A stretch of DNA of 64,000 bases from Gammaproteobacteria bacterium (lineage in GTDB: Bacteria; Pseudomonadota; Gammaproteobacteria; Enterobacterales; Permianibacteraceae), in contig JACPFT010000010.1 of assembly GCA_016182845.1 (NCBI GenBank), forward strand, positions 1 through 64,000. The letters are read 5' to 3'. Positions 35,760 to 46,151 of this stretch are shown here, one piece after another. Within the stretch, counting starts at the first letter, position 1; every line of letters begins with the position of its first letter. The position numbers and the translations under genes are program-made. The notes under the pieces were generated by a model, which was not told the DNA's origin, did no database searches, and saw only the letters and a list, made by a program, of their open reading frames with translations.

Positions 35760-37305
35760 GCGCCTGGCCAGCCGCGTGCGCCCGCGCCGATCCTGGGAGG
35801 CGATGGATCTGGGCTTTCGCCTGGTCCAGGCCTGGTGGTGGCCGGTGCAGCGGGCCTGGCTGCTCTTCGCCCTGCCGGCCTTCGCCCTGGCCTTCCTCCT
35901 GCTCCAGGCCTATCCCAGCTGGATCCCCCTGCTGTTCTGGTGGCTCAAGCCGCTCTACGAGCGCGCGCCCCTGGAAGTCCTGGCCCAGGCCCAGTTCGGC
36001 CATGTGCCGGGCACTCGGGAGCTCCTGCGCCAGTGGCGGCGCCTGCTGCTGCGCCAGGCCATCCCGGCCCTGACTTGGCGGCGCTTCACCCTGATCCGCA
36101 GCTTCTCGACGCCGGTCATGCAACTGGAAGGCCTGGCCGGGGACGAGCGGGCCCAGCGCCTGCGCGTCCTGGCGCAAGGGCCCAATACCCGCGGCGCCCA
36201 ATGGCTCACCTTCGGCTGCCTGCACCTGGAAGGCCTGGTCTATCTGGCGATCCTGGCCCTCTTGGCTGCCCTGGTGCCCCAGGAGCTGCAACTGGATTGG
36301 CAGGGCGCGCTCACCGGCGAGGATGCCCGCTGGGAGTTTCTCCTGGCCGGAGCCGGCTTCCTGGGCACGGCCCTGGTGGCCCCGTTCTACGTGGCCGGCG
36401 GCTTCGCCCTGTACCTGAACCGGCGCACCGAGCTGGAGGCCTGGGATATCGAGCTGGCCTTCCGCCGGATGAAGAAGCGCCTGGCCGGCGGCCTGACGAC
36501 CAGTATCGTCCTGGCCCTTGTCCTCGCCGCCGGATGGCCGGCCGAACCGGTCTGGGCCGCCGAACCCGCGACGGCCACGGCGCCCAAGCCCCTCAGCGAG
36601 GAAGAGCGGGTGCGCATCGCCCTGGACGAGCGCGAGCCGCCCAGCTCAGCCCACCAGGCCGCACGCGCCGCCGTGGACGAGGTCCTGGCCGGCCCGGATT
36701 TCCACCGAATGGACACCGAGGGCCATTGGAAGCTGCGCGATTTCGACCTGTCCAACAAGAACAAGAAACCCAAGACGGCGCGGCAATCCTGGCTGGAAGG
36801 CCTGGGCGCGGCGCTGGCGGGGGGCTTCAAGTTCCTGCTTTATATAGCCCTCGCCCTGCTGCTCCTGTTCCTCTTGCATCGCTATCCGCAATGGTCGCGC
36901 TGGCTGGGCCGCAATCCGCGCCTGAAGCGCGAGGCCAAGGCCCTGCCGGAGCAAGTGGCCGGCCTGGACGTGCGCCCCGAATCCCTGCCCGAGGACGTGG
37001 CTGCCAGCGCCGAGGCCCTGGCCCGGGCCGGCGATGCGCGTGCCGCTCTCGGCCTGCTTTACCGCGCCAGCCTCGCCGCCCTGGTGCACCGCGAGGCCTT
37101 GAGCCTCAAGGCCAGCCACACCGAGGGCGAGATCCTGCGCCTGGCGCAAGCCCAGCGCCCGGCAGCCGCCTGGCTGGCCTATTTGGAGAGCCTGACCCGG
37201 GCCTGGCAGGCCCTGGCCTATGGCCATGACGCACCGCCGACCCAGGCCTTGCTGGCGCTCTGCGGGGAATGGCGTCCTGCCTTCGACGCCGAGGCACGCT
37301 CATGA
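35749..37305 (+). CDS. DUF4129-containing membrane protein
   Basis: This 518-residue protein has N-terminal membrane spans (FALPAFALAFLLLQAYP, VYLAILALLAALV, a further pair near 205-235), a periplasmic loop, one more span (FLLYIALALLLLFLLH, about 365-380) and a C-terminal cytoplasmic DUF4129 region (about 425-515, ALGLLYRASLAALVHREAL). DUF4129 proteins lie next to MoxR/DUF58 pairs and sometimes transglutaminase-like proteins. No enzymatic residues are evident. The start at 35749 lies inside the end of the SpoIIM-like gene, with GGGAGG upstream. Confidence 0.85.
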   Translation: MELERLASRVRPRRSWEAMDLGFRLVQAWWWPVQRAWLLFALPAFALAFLLLQAYPSWIPLLFWWLKPLYERAPLEVLAQAQFGHVPGTRELLRQWRRLLLRQAIPALTWRRFTLIRSFSTPVMQLEGLAGDERAQRLRVLAQGPNTRGAQWLTFGCLHLEGLVYLAILALLAALVPQELQLDWQGALTGEDARWEFLLAGAGFLGTALVAPFYVAGGFALYLNRRTELEAWDIELAFRRMKKRLAGGLTTSIVLALVLAAGWPAEPVWAAEPATATAPKPLSEEERVRIALDEREPPSSAHQAARAAVDEVLAGPDFHRMDTEGHWKLRDFDLSNKNKKPKTARQSWLEGLGAALAGGFKFLLYIALALLLLFLLHRYPQWSRWLGRNPRLKREAKALPEQVAGLDVRPESLPEDVAASAEALARAGDARAALGLLYRASLAALVHREALSLKASHTEGEILRLAQAQRPAAAWLAYLESLTRAWQALAYGHDAPPTQALLALCGEWRPAFDAEARS

Positions 37306-38564
37306 AGCGGCTGCTCTGGCTCCTGCCCCTGATCCTGCTGCTGGGCCTGGGCTATTGGGGTTTCCACCGCCTGTTCGAATGGAGCGAGGAAAACCGGGAC
37401 CTGGGCTTAGCCGAGCCGGCCCTGCGCAATCCCTATCTCGCCGCCCAGCGCCTCTTGGAAAAGGACGGCAGCCCGGTGAGCGTGGAGCTGAGCCTGAAGC
37501 GCCTGGACGCGCTGCCGGGGCCGGAGACCCTGCTCTTCGTGCCCCAGCTGCCGGCCTATCTGGAACCGGCCCGGGCGGAGGCCTTGCGCGCCTGGCTAGA
37601 GGCCGGCGGGCATCTGCTCACCGTCTACCGCCGCGACAGCCGCGAGGACGAGGCGGATGCGGAGCGGCCCTTCCTGGAGCAATACGGCCTGCGCCGCCAT
37701 AGCGAGGAGGCCGACGAGGACGACGAGAGCACGGCCGAGGACGAGGCCAAGGCCGTCGAGCAGCTGGGCGAGCTGGGCCGGGCCTTAGGGCTGAAGCCGG
37801 AGGGCAAGACCACGCCGGACAGCCCCGAGGAGCGCCGCAAGCTGGCCGAGACCTGGCTCAAGACCCTGACCGAGCTGCGCTTCGAGGGGCACGAGCAGAG
37901 CCTGCGCCTGAACGTGGCGCCCTATACCGAGGCCTGGCTGGAGGATGGCGACGAGGCGGCCGCGGCCAGCGGCGACACCGAGACGCGGACCACCCTCCTG
38001 CACTACACCCCCGGCGAGGGCAGCCTCACCGTGCTCCTGGACGATGCCTTCCTGAAGAACGAGCAGCTAGCCCAATTCGACCATGCCCTCTTCCTCACCG
38101 AGCTGGCGGACGGCCGGCCGGTCCTCATCCTCAATGCCGGCGATTACCCCAGCCTGCCCGAGCTGTTGGCCTCGCGCTACCCGGAGGCCCTGGCCGCCGC
38201 AGCCCTGTTGCTGACCTTCTGGCTATGGCGCATCACCGGCCGCTTCGGACCGCTGCGCCCCGATGTCCCGCCGGCCCGGCGCAGCCTGGCCGAGCATCTG
38301 GCCGCCGCCGGGCGCTTTCACTGGCGGTCGGATCGGGGCGCCGCCCTCCTGGAGGGCCTGCGCGCCGAGCTGCACAAGACCCTGACCCGCCGCCACGGCG
38401 CCTGGCCGGACTGGAGCGAGGATGAGCGCCTGGCCTGGCTCGCCGCCCAGACCGGAATGCCCGACTACGCCCTGCGCGCCGCCCTCTTCGATCCGCCGCC
38501 CCGCGAGGAACTGGCTTGGTCGGAAGCCGCGCGCGGCCTGCAAACCCTGAAATCCCTTCTGTGA
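37302..38564 (+). CDS. DUF4350 family membrane protein
   Basis: This 420-residue protein starts with a membrane span (MKRLLWLLPLILLLGLGYW) followed by a DUF4350-like domain (NPYLAAQRLLEKDG, ETLLFVPQLPAYL, LEAGGHLLTVYR) with a GATase-like fold pattern in the periplasm. A Glu/Asp-rich insertion (near residues 125-160), a second span (AAALLLTFWLWRITG) and a cytoplasmic tail complete it. It starts by ATGA overlap with the DUF4129 gene. This family regularly accompanies MoxR/DUF58 operons; its role is not established. Confidence 0.85.
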   Translation: MKRLLWLLPLILLLGLGYWGFHRLFEWSEENRDLGLAEPALRNPYLAAQRLLEKDGSPVSVELSLKRLDALPGPETLLFVPQLPAYLEPARAEALRAWLEAGGHLLTVYRRDSREDEADAERPFLEQYGLRRHSEEADEDDESTAEDEAKAVEQLGELGRALGLKPEGKTTPDSPEERRKLAETWLKTLTELRFEGHEQSLRLNVAPYTEAWLEDGDEAAAASGDTETRTTLLHYTPGEGSLTVLLDDAFLKNEQLAQFDHALFLTELADGRPVLILNAGDYPSLPELLASRYPEALAAAALLLTFWLWRITGRFGPLRPDVPPARRSLAEHLAAAGRFHWRSDRGAALLEGLRAELHKTLTRRHGAWPDWSEDERLAWLAAQTGMPDYALRAALFDPPPREELAWSEAARGLQTLKSLL

Positions 38565-38572
38565 TCACCGCC

Positions 38573-39579
<1,007 letters not shown>

Positions 39580-39583
<4 letters not shown>

Positions 39584-40896
39584 GACTGGCCTATCGCCCC
39601 GCCCCGCGCGCCCTGCGCGTCCTCGCCGGGCTCTTCGCCTTAGGGCTGGCGGCGGCGATCTGGGCGCCGCTCGCCGCCCTGTTCCTGCCAGCCCTGGCCT
39701 TGGTGCTGGCCGTCCTGCTCATGGATCGCCAGCGTCTGGCTAGCCTCGCGCCGCCGCGCGTGCTGCGCCGCCTGAATCGCAGCCTGCCCCTGGGCGTCTG
39801 GCAGGAGGTGGAGCTGGAGCTGCATCACGGCGGCGGCGAGGCCCTGGACCTGGAAGTCTTCGACCATGTGCCGGAAACCTTCGAGCTGGAAGGCCTGCCC
39901 CAGGCAGGGCGCGTGCCGGCCGGCGGCTTCCTGCGCCTACACTACCGCTTGAAGGCCGGCCGGCGCGGCGACGCCTGGTTTCCCGGCTTAGGCCTGCGCC
40001 TGGCCTCGCCCTGGGGCCTGTGGACCCGCCAGGTCTTCGTCGACGCGCCCGAGGACCTGCGCGTATTTCCCAATTTCGCCGCCGTGACCCGCTATGCCCT
40101 CCTGGCCCTGGAGCAGCGCGAGGGTTCCCTGGGCGTCATGCGCCGCCAGCGGCGCGGCGAGGGTCTGGAGTTCCACCAGCTGCGCGAGTACCGCGAGGGC
40201 GATGCCCTGCGCCAGATCGACTGGAAGGCGACCAGCCGCCACAAGAAACTCATCGCCCGCGAATACCAGGAGGAGCGCGACCAGCAGATCGTCTTCCTGC
40301 TGGACGCCGGGCGGCGCATGCGCGCCGAGGACGGCGAGACGGCGCATTTCGATCAGGCGCTGAACGCCATGCTGCTGCTCGCCTATATCGCCCTGCGCCA
40401 GGGCGACGCCGTGGGCCTGATGAGCTTCGCCGGCGCGGACCGCTACCGGGCGCCGGCCAAGGGCCTGTCCACGGTCAATGCCCTGCTCAATCTGACTTAC
40501 GACCTGCAGCCCAGCCTGGACGCCGCCGATTTCCGCGCCGCCGCTCAGAGCCTGGACGGCCGGCTGCGCAAGCGCGCCCTGGTGGTCCTGCTCACCACCC
40601 TGCGCGACGACGATGGCGGCGAGCTGAGCCCGGCCGTGCGCTACCTGCGCCAGCGCCACCTGGTCCTGGTGGCCGATCTACGCGAGAGCGTGCTGGACCG
40701 GCTCGGCCAGGAGGCCATCGCCGATTTTCAGGGGGCGCTGACCCAGGCCGCCGCCGAGGACTTCGCCGCCGCCCGCCGGGGCCTGCACGAGCGCCTGGGC
40801 CAGGACGGCGTGCATATGCTCGATGTCACGCCAGCGGAGCTGCCGGTGCGCCTTGTCAACCGCTACCTGGACATCAAGGCTTCGGGTTTGTTGTGA
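39580..40896 (+). CDS. DUF58 family protein (vWA-like MoxR partner)
   Basis: This 438-residue protein has two N-terminal membrane spans (VLAGLFALGLAAAIWAPLA and the next), a beta-rich middle part and the DUF58 core EFHQLREYREGDALRQIDWK followed by a vWA-like fold (IVFLLDAGRRM). The first metal-site Asp of the MIDAS pattern is present, but DxSxS is changed to DAGRR, so metal binding is doubtful. It is expected to work with the MoxR ATPase encoded just upstream. It is the last gene of the operon. Confidence 0.92.
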
Positions 40897-41004
40897 GCCT
40901 TGGGAGCCAGGCGGAATATGCCCCGGCCAAACAAAATCTGGTTTACAAACGAATTTATTCGTCTTAATGTACGAACTCATTCGCAATCACAGAGGGACAA
41001 ACCT

Positions 41005-41322
41005 ATGAGAATCTTCGTCATTGGCGCCGCCAGCTTGTTTGTAGCAGCTTGCGCGAGCAACCACCCCGCGGCCACCCCCAGCGAACTCGCATTCTCTCCG
41101 GGCGTTCGGCAGCATGTCGTTGAAAAAGGTCCGGTCATAAGCAATACCCGAGGCTCGGAAGTGGTCTGCCGCAAAGAAGCCCCGACCGGGAGCCATCGCA
41201 AAGTGACCACGTGCATGACGCGAAGCGAAGCCGAGGCGGTAACGCGCAACACCAAGGAGTCAATGGGTCGTAATGCGAGCTTGCAGCGCACTACCGACCG
41301 AGCTCCCAACGAGACCCGGTAG
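41005..41322 (+). CDS. Small predicted lipoprotein
   Basis: This 105-residue protein has a lipoprotein signal peptide with lipobox FVAAC (Cys16). The remainder holds a short segment with two Cys (SEVVCRKEAPTGSHRKVTTC) that resembles a small family of Xanthomonadales-type proteins with an R-x-x-x-T-G-S pattern. Function is unknown. AGAGGGACA precedes the ATG. Its base composition is visibly richer in A/T than the upstream operon. It has its own leader (40897-41004), so it is probably transcribed separately. Confidence 0.75.
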   Translation: MRIFVIGAASLFVAACASNHPAATPSELAFSPGVRQHVVEKGPVISNTRGSEVVCRKEAPTGSHRKVTTCMTRSEAEAVTRNTKESMGRNASLQRTTDRAPNETR

Positions 41323-41666
41323 AGAGCCGCTGGTTCAGTACTCGACATAAGGGGGAGCGGCCGCTGAGAGTTTGTCCCGAACTAGTGGTCCATGCGGAGT
41401 GTCCGTTACAGGATTTCGGTGCCTGAAACCCTCATTCGGCGTCACCGCTCCCCACCATAGCCCTGCCATGACTCGTCGCGGCGACTTGTCTCAGGGCTTC
41501 GTGCGTCCGAACGAAAATCCGCAAAGAGCACGAGGCGCGGTTCGCTCGCTGAGCCTTGGTATTTTCCACTGTTCGTCGCGCCGCCACTCAGCCAGAATGA
41601 GCCCGCACACGGCCCGGGCTTATCCGCTTCGGGACCAGAGGACTCATTACCGGAGACCCGACAGCC
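41323..41666. other. Intergenic region with degraded MITE copy
   Basis: This 344-base gap holds a copy of the TIR element also found at 51558-51714 (see 41385-41520). The rest shows no gene, although one frame stays open across it. The final 30 bases are the leader of the DUF885 gene with GGAGACC as ribosome site. Confidence 0.65.
41385..41520 (-). mobile_element. MITE-like element, degraded copy
   Basis: From 41385 the sequence reads GTGGTCCATGCGGAGTGTCC, preceded by TA. It continues with close similarity to the reverse complement of 51558-51714, including the CATGACTCGTCGCGGCG centre and CTCAGGGCTTC. The far end loses the terminal repeat after about 41515 (CCGAACGAAAATCCGC). The copy is thus in opposite orientation and missing or heavily mutated at its right end. 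Confidence 0.7.
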
Positions 41667-43520
41667 ATGTCCCAAGCACGCCGCTCCCGCGCCCCGGGCG
41701 CCCTCTCCCTGCTCTGCCTGAGCCTGACTCTAGTTCTAGGCAATGTGCAGGCCGTCGAAGTCGCGCCCAAGGCACTGAGCAGCCAGCTGGCCAGCATGAG
41801 CGCCAAGGCCAATGCCTTCTTCGAAACGGCCTTTCAGGAGGAAGTGGACGACAGCCCCATGTGGCAAGGCTATCTGGGCATCAAGAAGGACTACGGGCGC
41901 TGGGACGACGTGTCCGAGGCCGCGGCCCTGCGCGATAAACAGCGTGCCGAGCGCCAGCTGGCCGAGCTGGAAAAGACCGTCAATTACCAAGCTCTCGATG
42001 AACAGACGCGAGTCAGCTACGAGCTGTTCAAGTACAACGCCGAGCAACGCATCGAGGGCTATCGCTGGCGTTTGCACAATTACCCCATGAACCAGATGTT
42101 CGGCTGGCAATCCACGGTGCCGGCCTTTCTGATCAATGTGCACCAGATCGCCGACCGGAAGGACGCGGAGGCCTATATCCAGCGCCTCCAAGGCGTGAAG
42201 CCCCTGTTCGACCAGCTGCTGGAGGGCATGCGCCTGCGCGAGTCCAAGGGCATTCTGCCGCCCAAATTCGTTTTCGCCCATGTGCTCAAGGACAGCCGCA
42301 ACCTGCTCAAGGGCGCGCCCTTCGAGGCCGGCGGCGACTCCACCCTGCTGGCCGACTTCAAGGACAAGCTGGGCAAGCTCAAGCTCTCCGAGGCGGAGCG
42401 CAAGGCGCTGACGGCCGAGGCCGAGAAGGCCCTGCGCGAATCCGTGGCCCCGGCCTACCAGGCCCTGATCGACTTGGCCGAGACTCAGGAACAACGCGCC
42501 ACGACCGACGACGGCGCCTGGAAATTTCCGGACGGCGGAGCCTATTACAACTACGCCCTGCGTCAGACCACGACCACCGAACTCACGGCCGAGGAAATCC
42601 ATCGCATCGGCCTGAAGGAAGTGGCGCGCATCCACGACGAGATGCGCGCCATCATGAAACAGGTCGGCTTCACCGGCGATCTGCAGGACTTCTTCAAGTT
42701 CATGCGCGAAGACCCGCGCTTCTACTATCCGAACACCGCCGAGGGCAAGGCCGCCTACCTGGCGGAGGCGACCAAGCTCATCGCCACCATGAAATCGACC
42801 CTGGACCGGCTGTTCATCGTCAAGCCCAAGGCCGATCTGGAAGTGAAGGCCGTGGAGGCCTTCCGCGAGGAATCCGCCGGCAAGGCCTTCTACGAGCAGC
42901 CCGCCGTGGATGGCAGCCGCCCGGGCCGCTATTACGCCAACCTCCATGACATGGCCGACATGCCCAAATACCAGATGGAGGCCCTGGCCTACCACGAGGG
43001 CATTCCCGGCCATCACATGCAGATCGCCATCTCCATGGAACTGGAGAACGTGCCGAAGTTCCGCAAATACGGCGACTACACCGCCTATGTGGAAGGCTGG
43101 GCGCTGTACACCGAGCTGCTGCCCAAGGAGATTGGCTTCTACCGGGACCCCTATTCCGACTTCGGCCGCCTGGCCATGGAGCTGTGGCGCGCCTGCCGGC
43201 TGGTGGTCGATACGGGCATCCACGCCAAACGCTGGTCCCGCAGCCAGGCAATCGACTACCTCAAGGCCAATACGCCCAATTCCGAGGGCGATATCGTCAA
43301 CGGCATCGAGCGTTACATCGTCGCGCCGTCCCAGGCCACGGCCTACAAGATCGGCATGCTGAAGATTCAGGAGCTGCGCGCCAAGGCCGAGCAGGCCCTG
43401 GGCAAGAAATTCGATCTGCGCGCCTTCCACGACGTTATCCTGAAGTCCGGGGCTCTGCCCCTGGCGGTCCTGGAGACGCAGGTGGATCGCTGGGTCCTGA
43501 GCCAGCGCATCGGCGGATGA
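41667..43520 (+). CDS. DUF885 family exported putative metallopeptidase
   Basis: This 617-residue protein has a signal peptide (residues about 10-29) and a DUF885 domain filling the rest. The probable zinc-site segment is AYHEGIPGHHMQ, followed by YVEGWALYTELLPKE, as in other members, which are distantly related to carboxypeptidase-like M32/M2-type folds. A peptide or ester substrate is likely but not shown. GGAGACCCG lies before the ATG. It is convergent with the minus-strand GGDEF-EAL operon and stands alone. Confidence 0.92.
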   Translation: MSQARRSRAPGALSLLCLSLTLVLGNVQAVEVAPKALSSQLASMSAKANAFFETAFQEEVDDSPMWQGYLGIKKDYGRWDDVSEAAALRDKQRAERQLAELEKTVNYQALDEQTRVSYELFKYNAEQRIEGYRWRLHNYPMNQMFGWQSTVPAFLINVHQIADRKDAEAYIQRLQGVKPLFDQLLEGMRLRESKGILPPKFVFAHVLKDSRNLLKGAPFEAGGDSTLLADFKDKLGKLKLSEAERKALTAEAEKALRESVAPAYQALIDLAETQEQRATTDDGAWKFPDGGAYYNYALRQTTTTELTAEEIHRIGLKEVARIHDEMRAIMKQVGFTGDLQDFFKFMREDPRFYYPNTAEGKAAYLAEATKLIATMKSTLDRLFIVKPKADLEVKAVEAFREESAGKAFYEQPAVDGSRPGRYYANLHDMADMPKYQMEALAYHEGIPGHHMQIAISMELENVPKFRKYGDYTAYVEGWALYTELLPKEIGFYRDPYSDFGRLAMELWRACRLVVDTGIHAKRWSRSQAIDYLKANTPNSEGDIVNGIERYIVAPSQATAYKIGMLKIQELRAKAEQALGKKFDLRAFHDVILKSGALPLAVLETQVDRWVLSQRIGG

Positions 43521-43584
43521 CGGTCGCGTGCCGGGTTAGGGTGTCCCAGCCCGGCAGTTTTTCGGCCTCGATATCGAGTGAGAT

Positions 43585-45678
43585 TCAGGCGCCGGCTTGC
43601 CGGTTCCCGGCCCAGGCCAGGAATTGTCCCAGGGGCAGGGGCTTGCTGTAGAAATAGCCCTGGACCACATCGCAGCCGTGTTCGCGCAGGAAGGCGAGCT
43701 GCTCGGCGGTCTCCACGCCTTCGCCGATCACCTCCAGCCCCAGGCTGTGACCCATGGCGATGATCGCCACCGCCAGGGAGGCGTGTTCCTGGACCGTGGT
43801 CACATCGGCGACGAAGGAACGGTCGATCTTGAGGACCTGGAAGGGATAGGAGCGGATATAGCTTAAGGCGGAATAGCCGGTGCCGAAGTCGTCGATGGAC
43901 AGGCGCGCGCCCAGGCCGCTCAGGCTCTCCAACATTTCGCGGGTTTCCGGGGCATTGCCGAGCAGCAGGCGTTCGGTGATTTCCAGTTCCAGGCACTCGG
44001 CGCCCAGTCCGCTGTCCTTCAGGGCCTTCTGCACCGACTTGAGGATCTGGCCGCCGCGGAATTGCCGGGCCGAGACATTCACCGCCAGGTGTTTCAGCTC
44101 CGGCACCGTCCCGCGCAGGGTCTGAAAGCCCTTGCAGGCCTCGACCAACACCCACTCGCCGATGGGCACGATAAGCCCGGTCTCCTCGGCGATGGGGATG
44201 AACACGTCCGGCGGAACGAAGCCCAGGGCCGCCGAGTTCCAGCGCAGCAAGGCCTCGACGCCGGAGATGCGTCCGCTGGCCAGATTCACCAGGGGTTGGA
44301 ATACCAGGGACAGTTCCTGGCGCTCCAGGGCATAGCGCAGATGGTTTTCCAGCTTGAGGCGGTCTATGGCCTCGACGTTCATCTGCGGGGTGAAGTATTG
44401 GTAGGTATTGCGGCCCAGGGCCTTGGCCCGGTACATGGCCGCATCGGCGTTCTGCAGCAGGGCCTGGGGCTGGTCGCCGTCCACGGGGAAGAGCGTGATG
44501 CCTATGGAACAGGACACGAACAGCTGGTCATTGGCCAGGCTGAACGGCGATTCGAAAGCTTGGAGGATGCGCTTGGCGACGCGTTCGGCGGCCGTGGCTT
44601 GCTCCAGTTCCGGCAGGATCACGATGAACTCGTCGCCGCCGAAGCGCGCCACGGTATGTCCCGCACGCACGCAGGCGGAGAGACGCTGGGCCGCCATGAC
44701 CAGGAGCTCGTCGCCGACGCTATGCCCCAGGGAGTCGTTAACCTTCTTGAAGCTGTCCAGGTCGATGAAGAGCAGGGCGCCGGCACGGTTCTCGCGCAAG
44801 GCGCCGGCCACGGCCTGGCCCAAGCGGTCCAGGGCCAGGAGGCGGTTGGGCAGGCCGGTGAGCTGGTCGTAATTGGCCTGGTGCAGCAGGCGTTCCTCGT
44901 AGGACTTGCGCACCGAGATGTCCTCGATGGTGGCCACGAAATGGCTGACTTCGTCGCCGTCGACCCGGATCGGTCCCAGGGAAATCGACAGCCAGGCCAC
45001 CTGGCCATTCTTGGCGCGATGCTGCAGCTCGCCTTCCCAAACCTGGTCGGAGGCCAGGGCCGCCACCAGCTCGCCATGACGCTCGGGCGCGGTTTCCGCC
45101 AGCAAGAGCTCGGGGAAGCACCGTCCCCGCAGTTCCTCGGCGCTGTAGCCGGTCAGGGCGCAGAGGCTGGGATTCACGTACTCGACCCGGGCCTCGCCGT
45201 CGACGATGGCGATGGCCAGGCGGCTCTGCTCCACGGCCTGGTAGAGCTTGGAGGTCCTCTGTTCGCTGGCGCGCAGGGCCTCGGACACGCGCTGCCGCTC
45301 GATGGCGTGACGGATGGCGCGCACCAGCATGGGCCCTTCGAACCAGCCCTTGCCGATATAGTCCTGGGCGCCGGCCTGGACCGCCGCCATGGCCACGGCG
45401 TCGTCGGCCATGCCGGTGAGCACGATGACCGGCAGGGAGGGCGCGAGACTGTGCACCCGATGGAATGCCTCCAGGCCCTGGCTGTCGGGCAGCCCCAGAT
45501 CCAGCAAGGCGATGTCGAAGCGCTCCTCGGCCAGGAGCTTCAGGGCCTCGGCCAGGCGCGGCCGGGCCAGGACCTCGAAATTCAGGGCCTCGACCATGGC
45601 CAGGCTTTCGCGCAGGAGCAAGACGTCGGTGGGATTATCCTCGACCAGCAAGACGCGCAGGCTGAGTCCGGCATTCAT
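43585..45678 (-). CDS. REC-PAS-GGDEF-EAL c-di-GMP turnover protein
   Basis: This 697-residue cytoplasmic protein has a receiver (about 8-125, LLDLGLPDSQG), a PAS domain (about 140-265), a GGDEF domain with intact GGDEF, and an EAL domain (GVEALLRW, DDFGTG, LKIDRSF, GEGVET). The inhibitory RxxD upstream of GGDEF is changed to RAGH, so product inhibition of the cyclase may be lost. It is the last gene of a four-gene operon after YfiR-like, histidine kinase and single-domain receiver genes. Phosphorylation of its receiver by that kinase is the natural control, by inference. The receiver's D-x-x-x-S/T-K pattern ends in DYIGKG, with Lys conserved. Confidence 0.94.
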   Translation of the reverse strand: MNAGLSLRVLLVEDNPTDVLLLRESLAMVEALNFEVLARPRLAEALKLLAEERFDIALLDLGLPDSQGLEAFHRVHSLAPSLPVIVLTGMADDAVAMAAVQAGAQDYIGKGWFEGPMLVRAIRHAIERQRVSEALRASEQRTSKLYQAVEQSRLAIAIVDGEARVEYVNPSLCALTGYSAEELRGRCFPELLLAETAPERHGELVAALASDQVWEGELQHRAKNGQVAWLSISLGPIRVDGDEVSHFVATIEDISVRKSYEERLLHQANYDQLTGLPNRLLALDRLGQAVAGALRENRAGALLFIDLDSFKKVNDSLGHSVGDELLVMAAQRLSACVRAGHTVARFGGDEFIVILPELEQATAAERVAKRILQAFESPFSLANDQLFVSCSIGITLFPVDGDQPQALLQNADAAMYRAKALGRNTYQYFTPQMNVEAIDRLKLENHLRYALERQELSLVFQPLVNLASGRISGVEALLRWNSAALGFVPPDVFIPIAEETGLIVPIGEWVLVEACKGFQTLRGTVPELKHLAVNVSARQFRGGQILKSVQKALKDSGLGAECLELEITERLLLGNAPETREMLESLSGLGARLSIDDFGTGYSALSYIRSYPFQVLKIDRSFVADVTTVQEHASLAVAIIAMGHSLGLEVIGEGVETAEQLAFLREHGCDVVQGYFYSKPLPLGQFLAWAGNRQAGA

Positions 45679-45695
45679 CGTTCAGATCCCCGCAC

Positions 45696-46151
45696 TCAAA
45701 CGGCCTCCTGGGGCAGGCAGGCGATCCCGAACCAGAAGTGTTCGATGGCCTGCACCACCTCGATGAAGCGATCGAAATCGATGGGCTTGGTGATATAGCA
45801 ATTGGCATGGCTGCCATAGGCGCGCATCACATCGTCCTCGGACTGGGAGGTGGTCAGGACCACCACCGGGATGACCTTGAGCACCGGGTCCGACTTGATC
45901 TCGGCCAGTACGTCGCGGCCATCCATCTTCGGCAGGTTCAGATCCAGCAGGATCAGGTCCGGACGCGGCGCATTGGCGTAGCGGTCCTGGCGGCGCAGGA
46001 AGCTGATGGCCTCCACGCCGTCCTTGACGTGATACAGTTCGTTGGCGACTCGCGCCTGCTTCATGGCTTCCTTGGCCAGGAGCGCATCGGTGGGGCTGTC
46101 CTCCACCAGAAGGATGGCCACCGGCCTCAAGGCGGCCAGGCTAGCTCCCAT
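45696..46151 (-). CDS. Single-domain response regulator (Rcp1-like)
   Basis: This 151-residue protein is almost entirely a receiver domain: acidic pocket LLVEDSPTD, phospho-acceptor Asp in LLDLNLPKMDG, Thr in VLTTSQSEDD and Lys in YITKPIDFD. The length and the YHVKDGVEAISFLRR segment fit the Rcp1 group that partners with phytochrome-type or PAS kinases. It overlaps the upstream kinase gene by 11 bases and precedes the GGDEF-EAL gene by 17, so it could be a phosphate shuttle or sink between them. Confidence 0.94.
   Translation of the reverse strand: MGASLAALRPVAILLVEDSPTDALLAKEAMKQARVANELYHVKDGVEAISFLRRQDRYANAPRPDLILLDLNLPKMDGRDVLAEIKSDPVLKVIPVVVLTTSQSEDDVMRAYGSHANCYITKPIDFDRFIEVVQAIEHFWFGIACLPQEAV

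Noticed and set aside
41372-41938. 188-codon plus-strand open frame
   Set aside because: It begins in the degraded MITE-like element and runs into the DUF885 gene in another frame. There is no ribosome site or motif.
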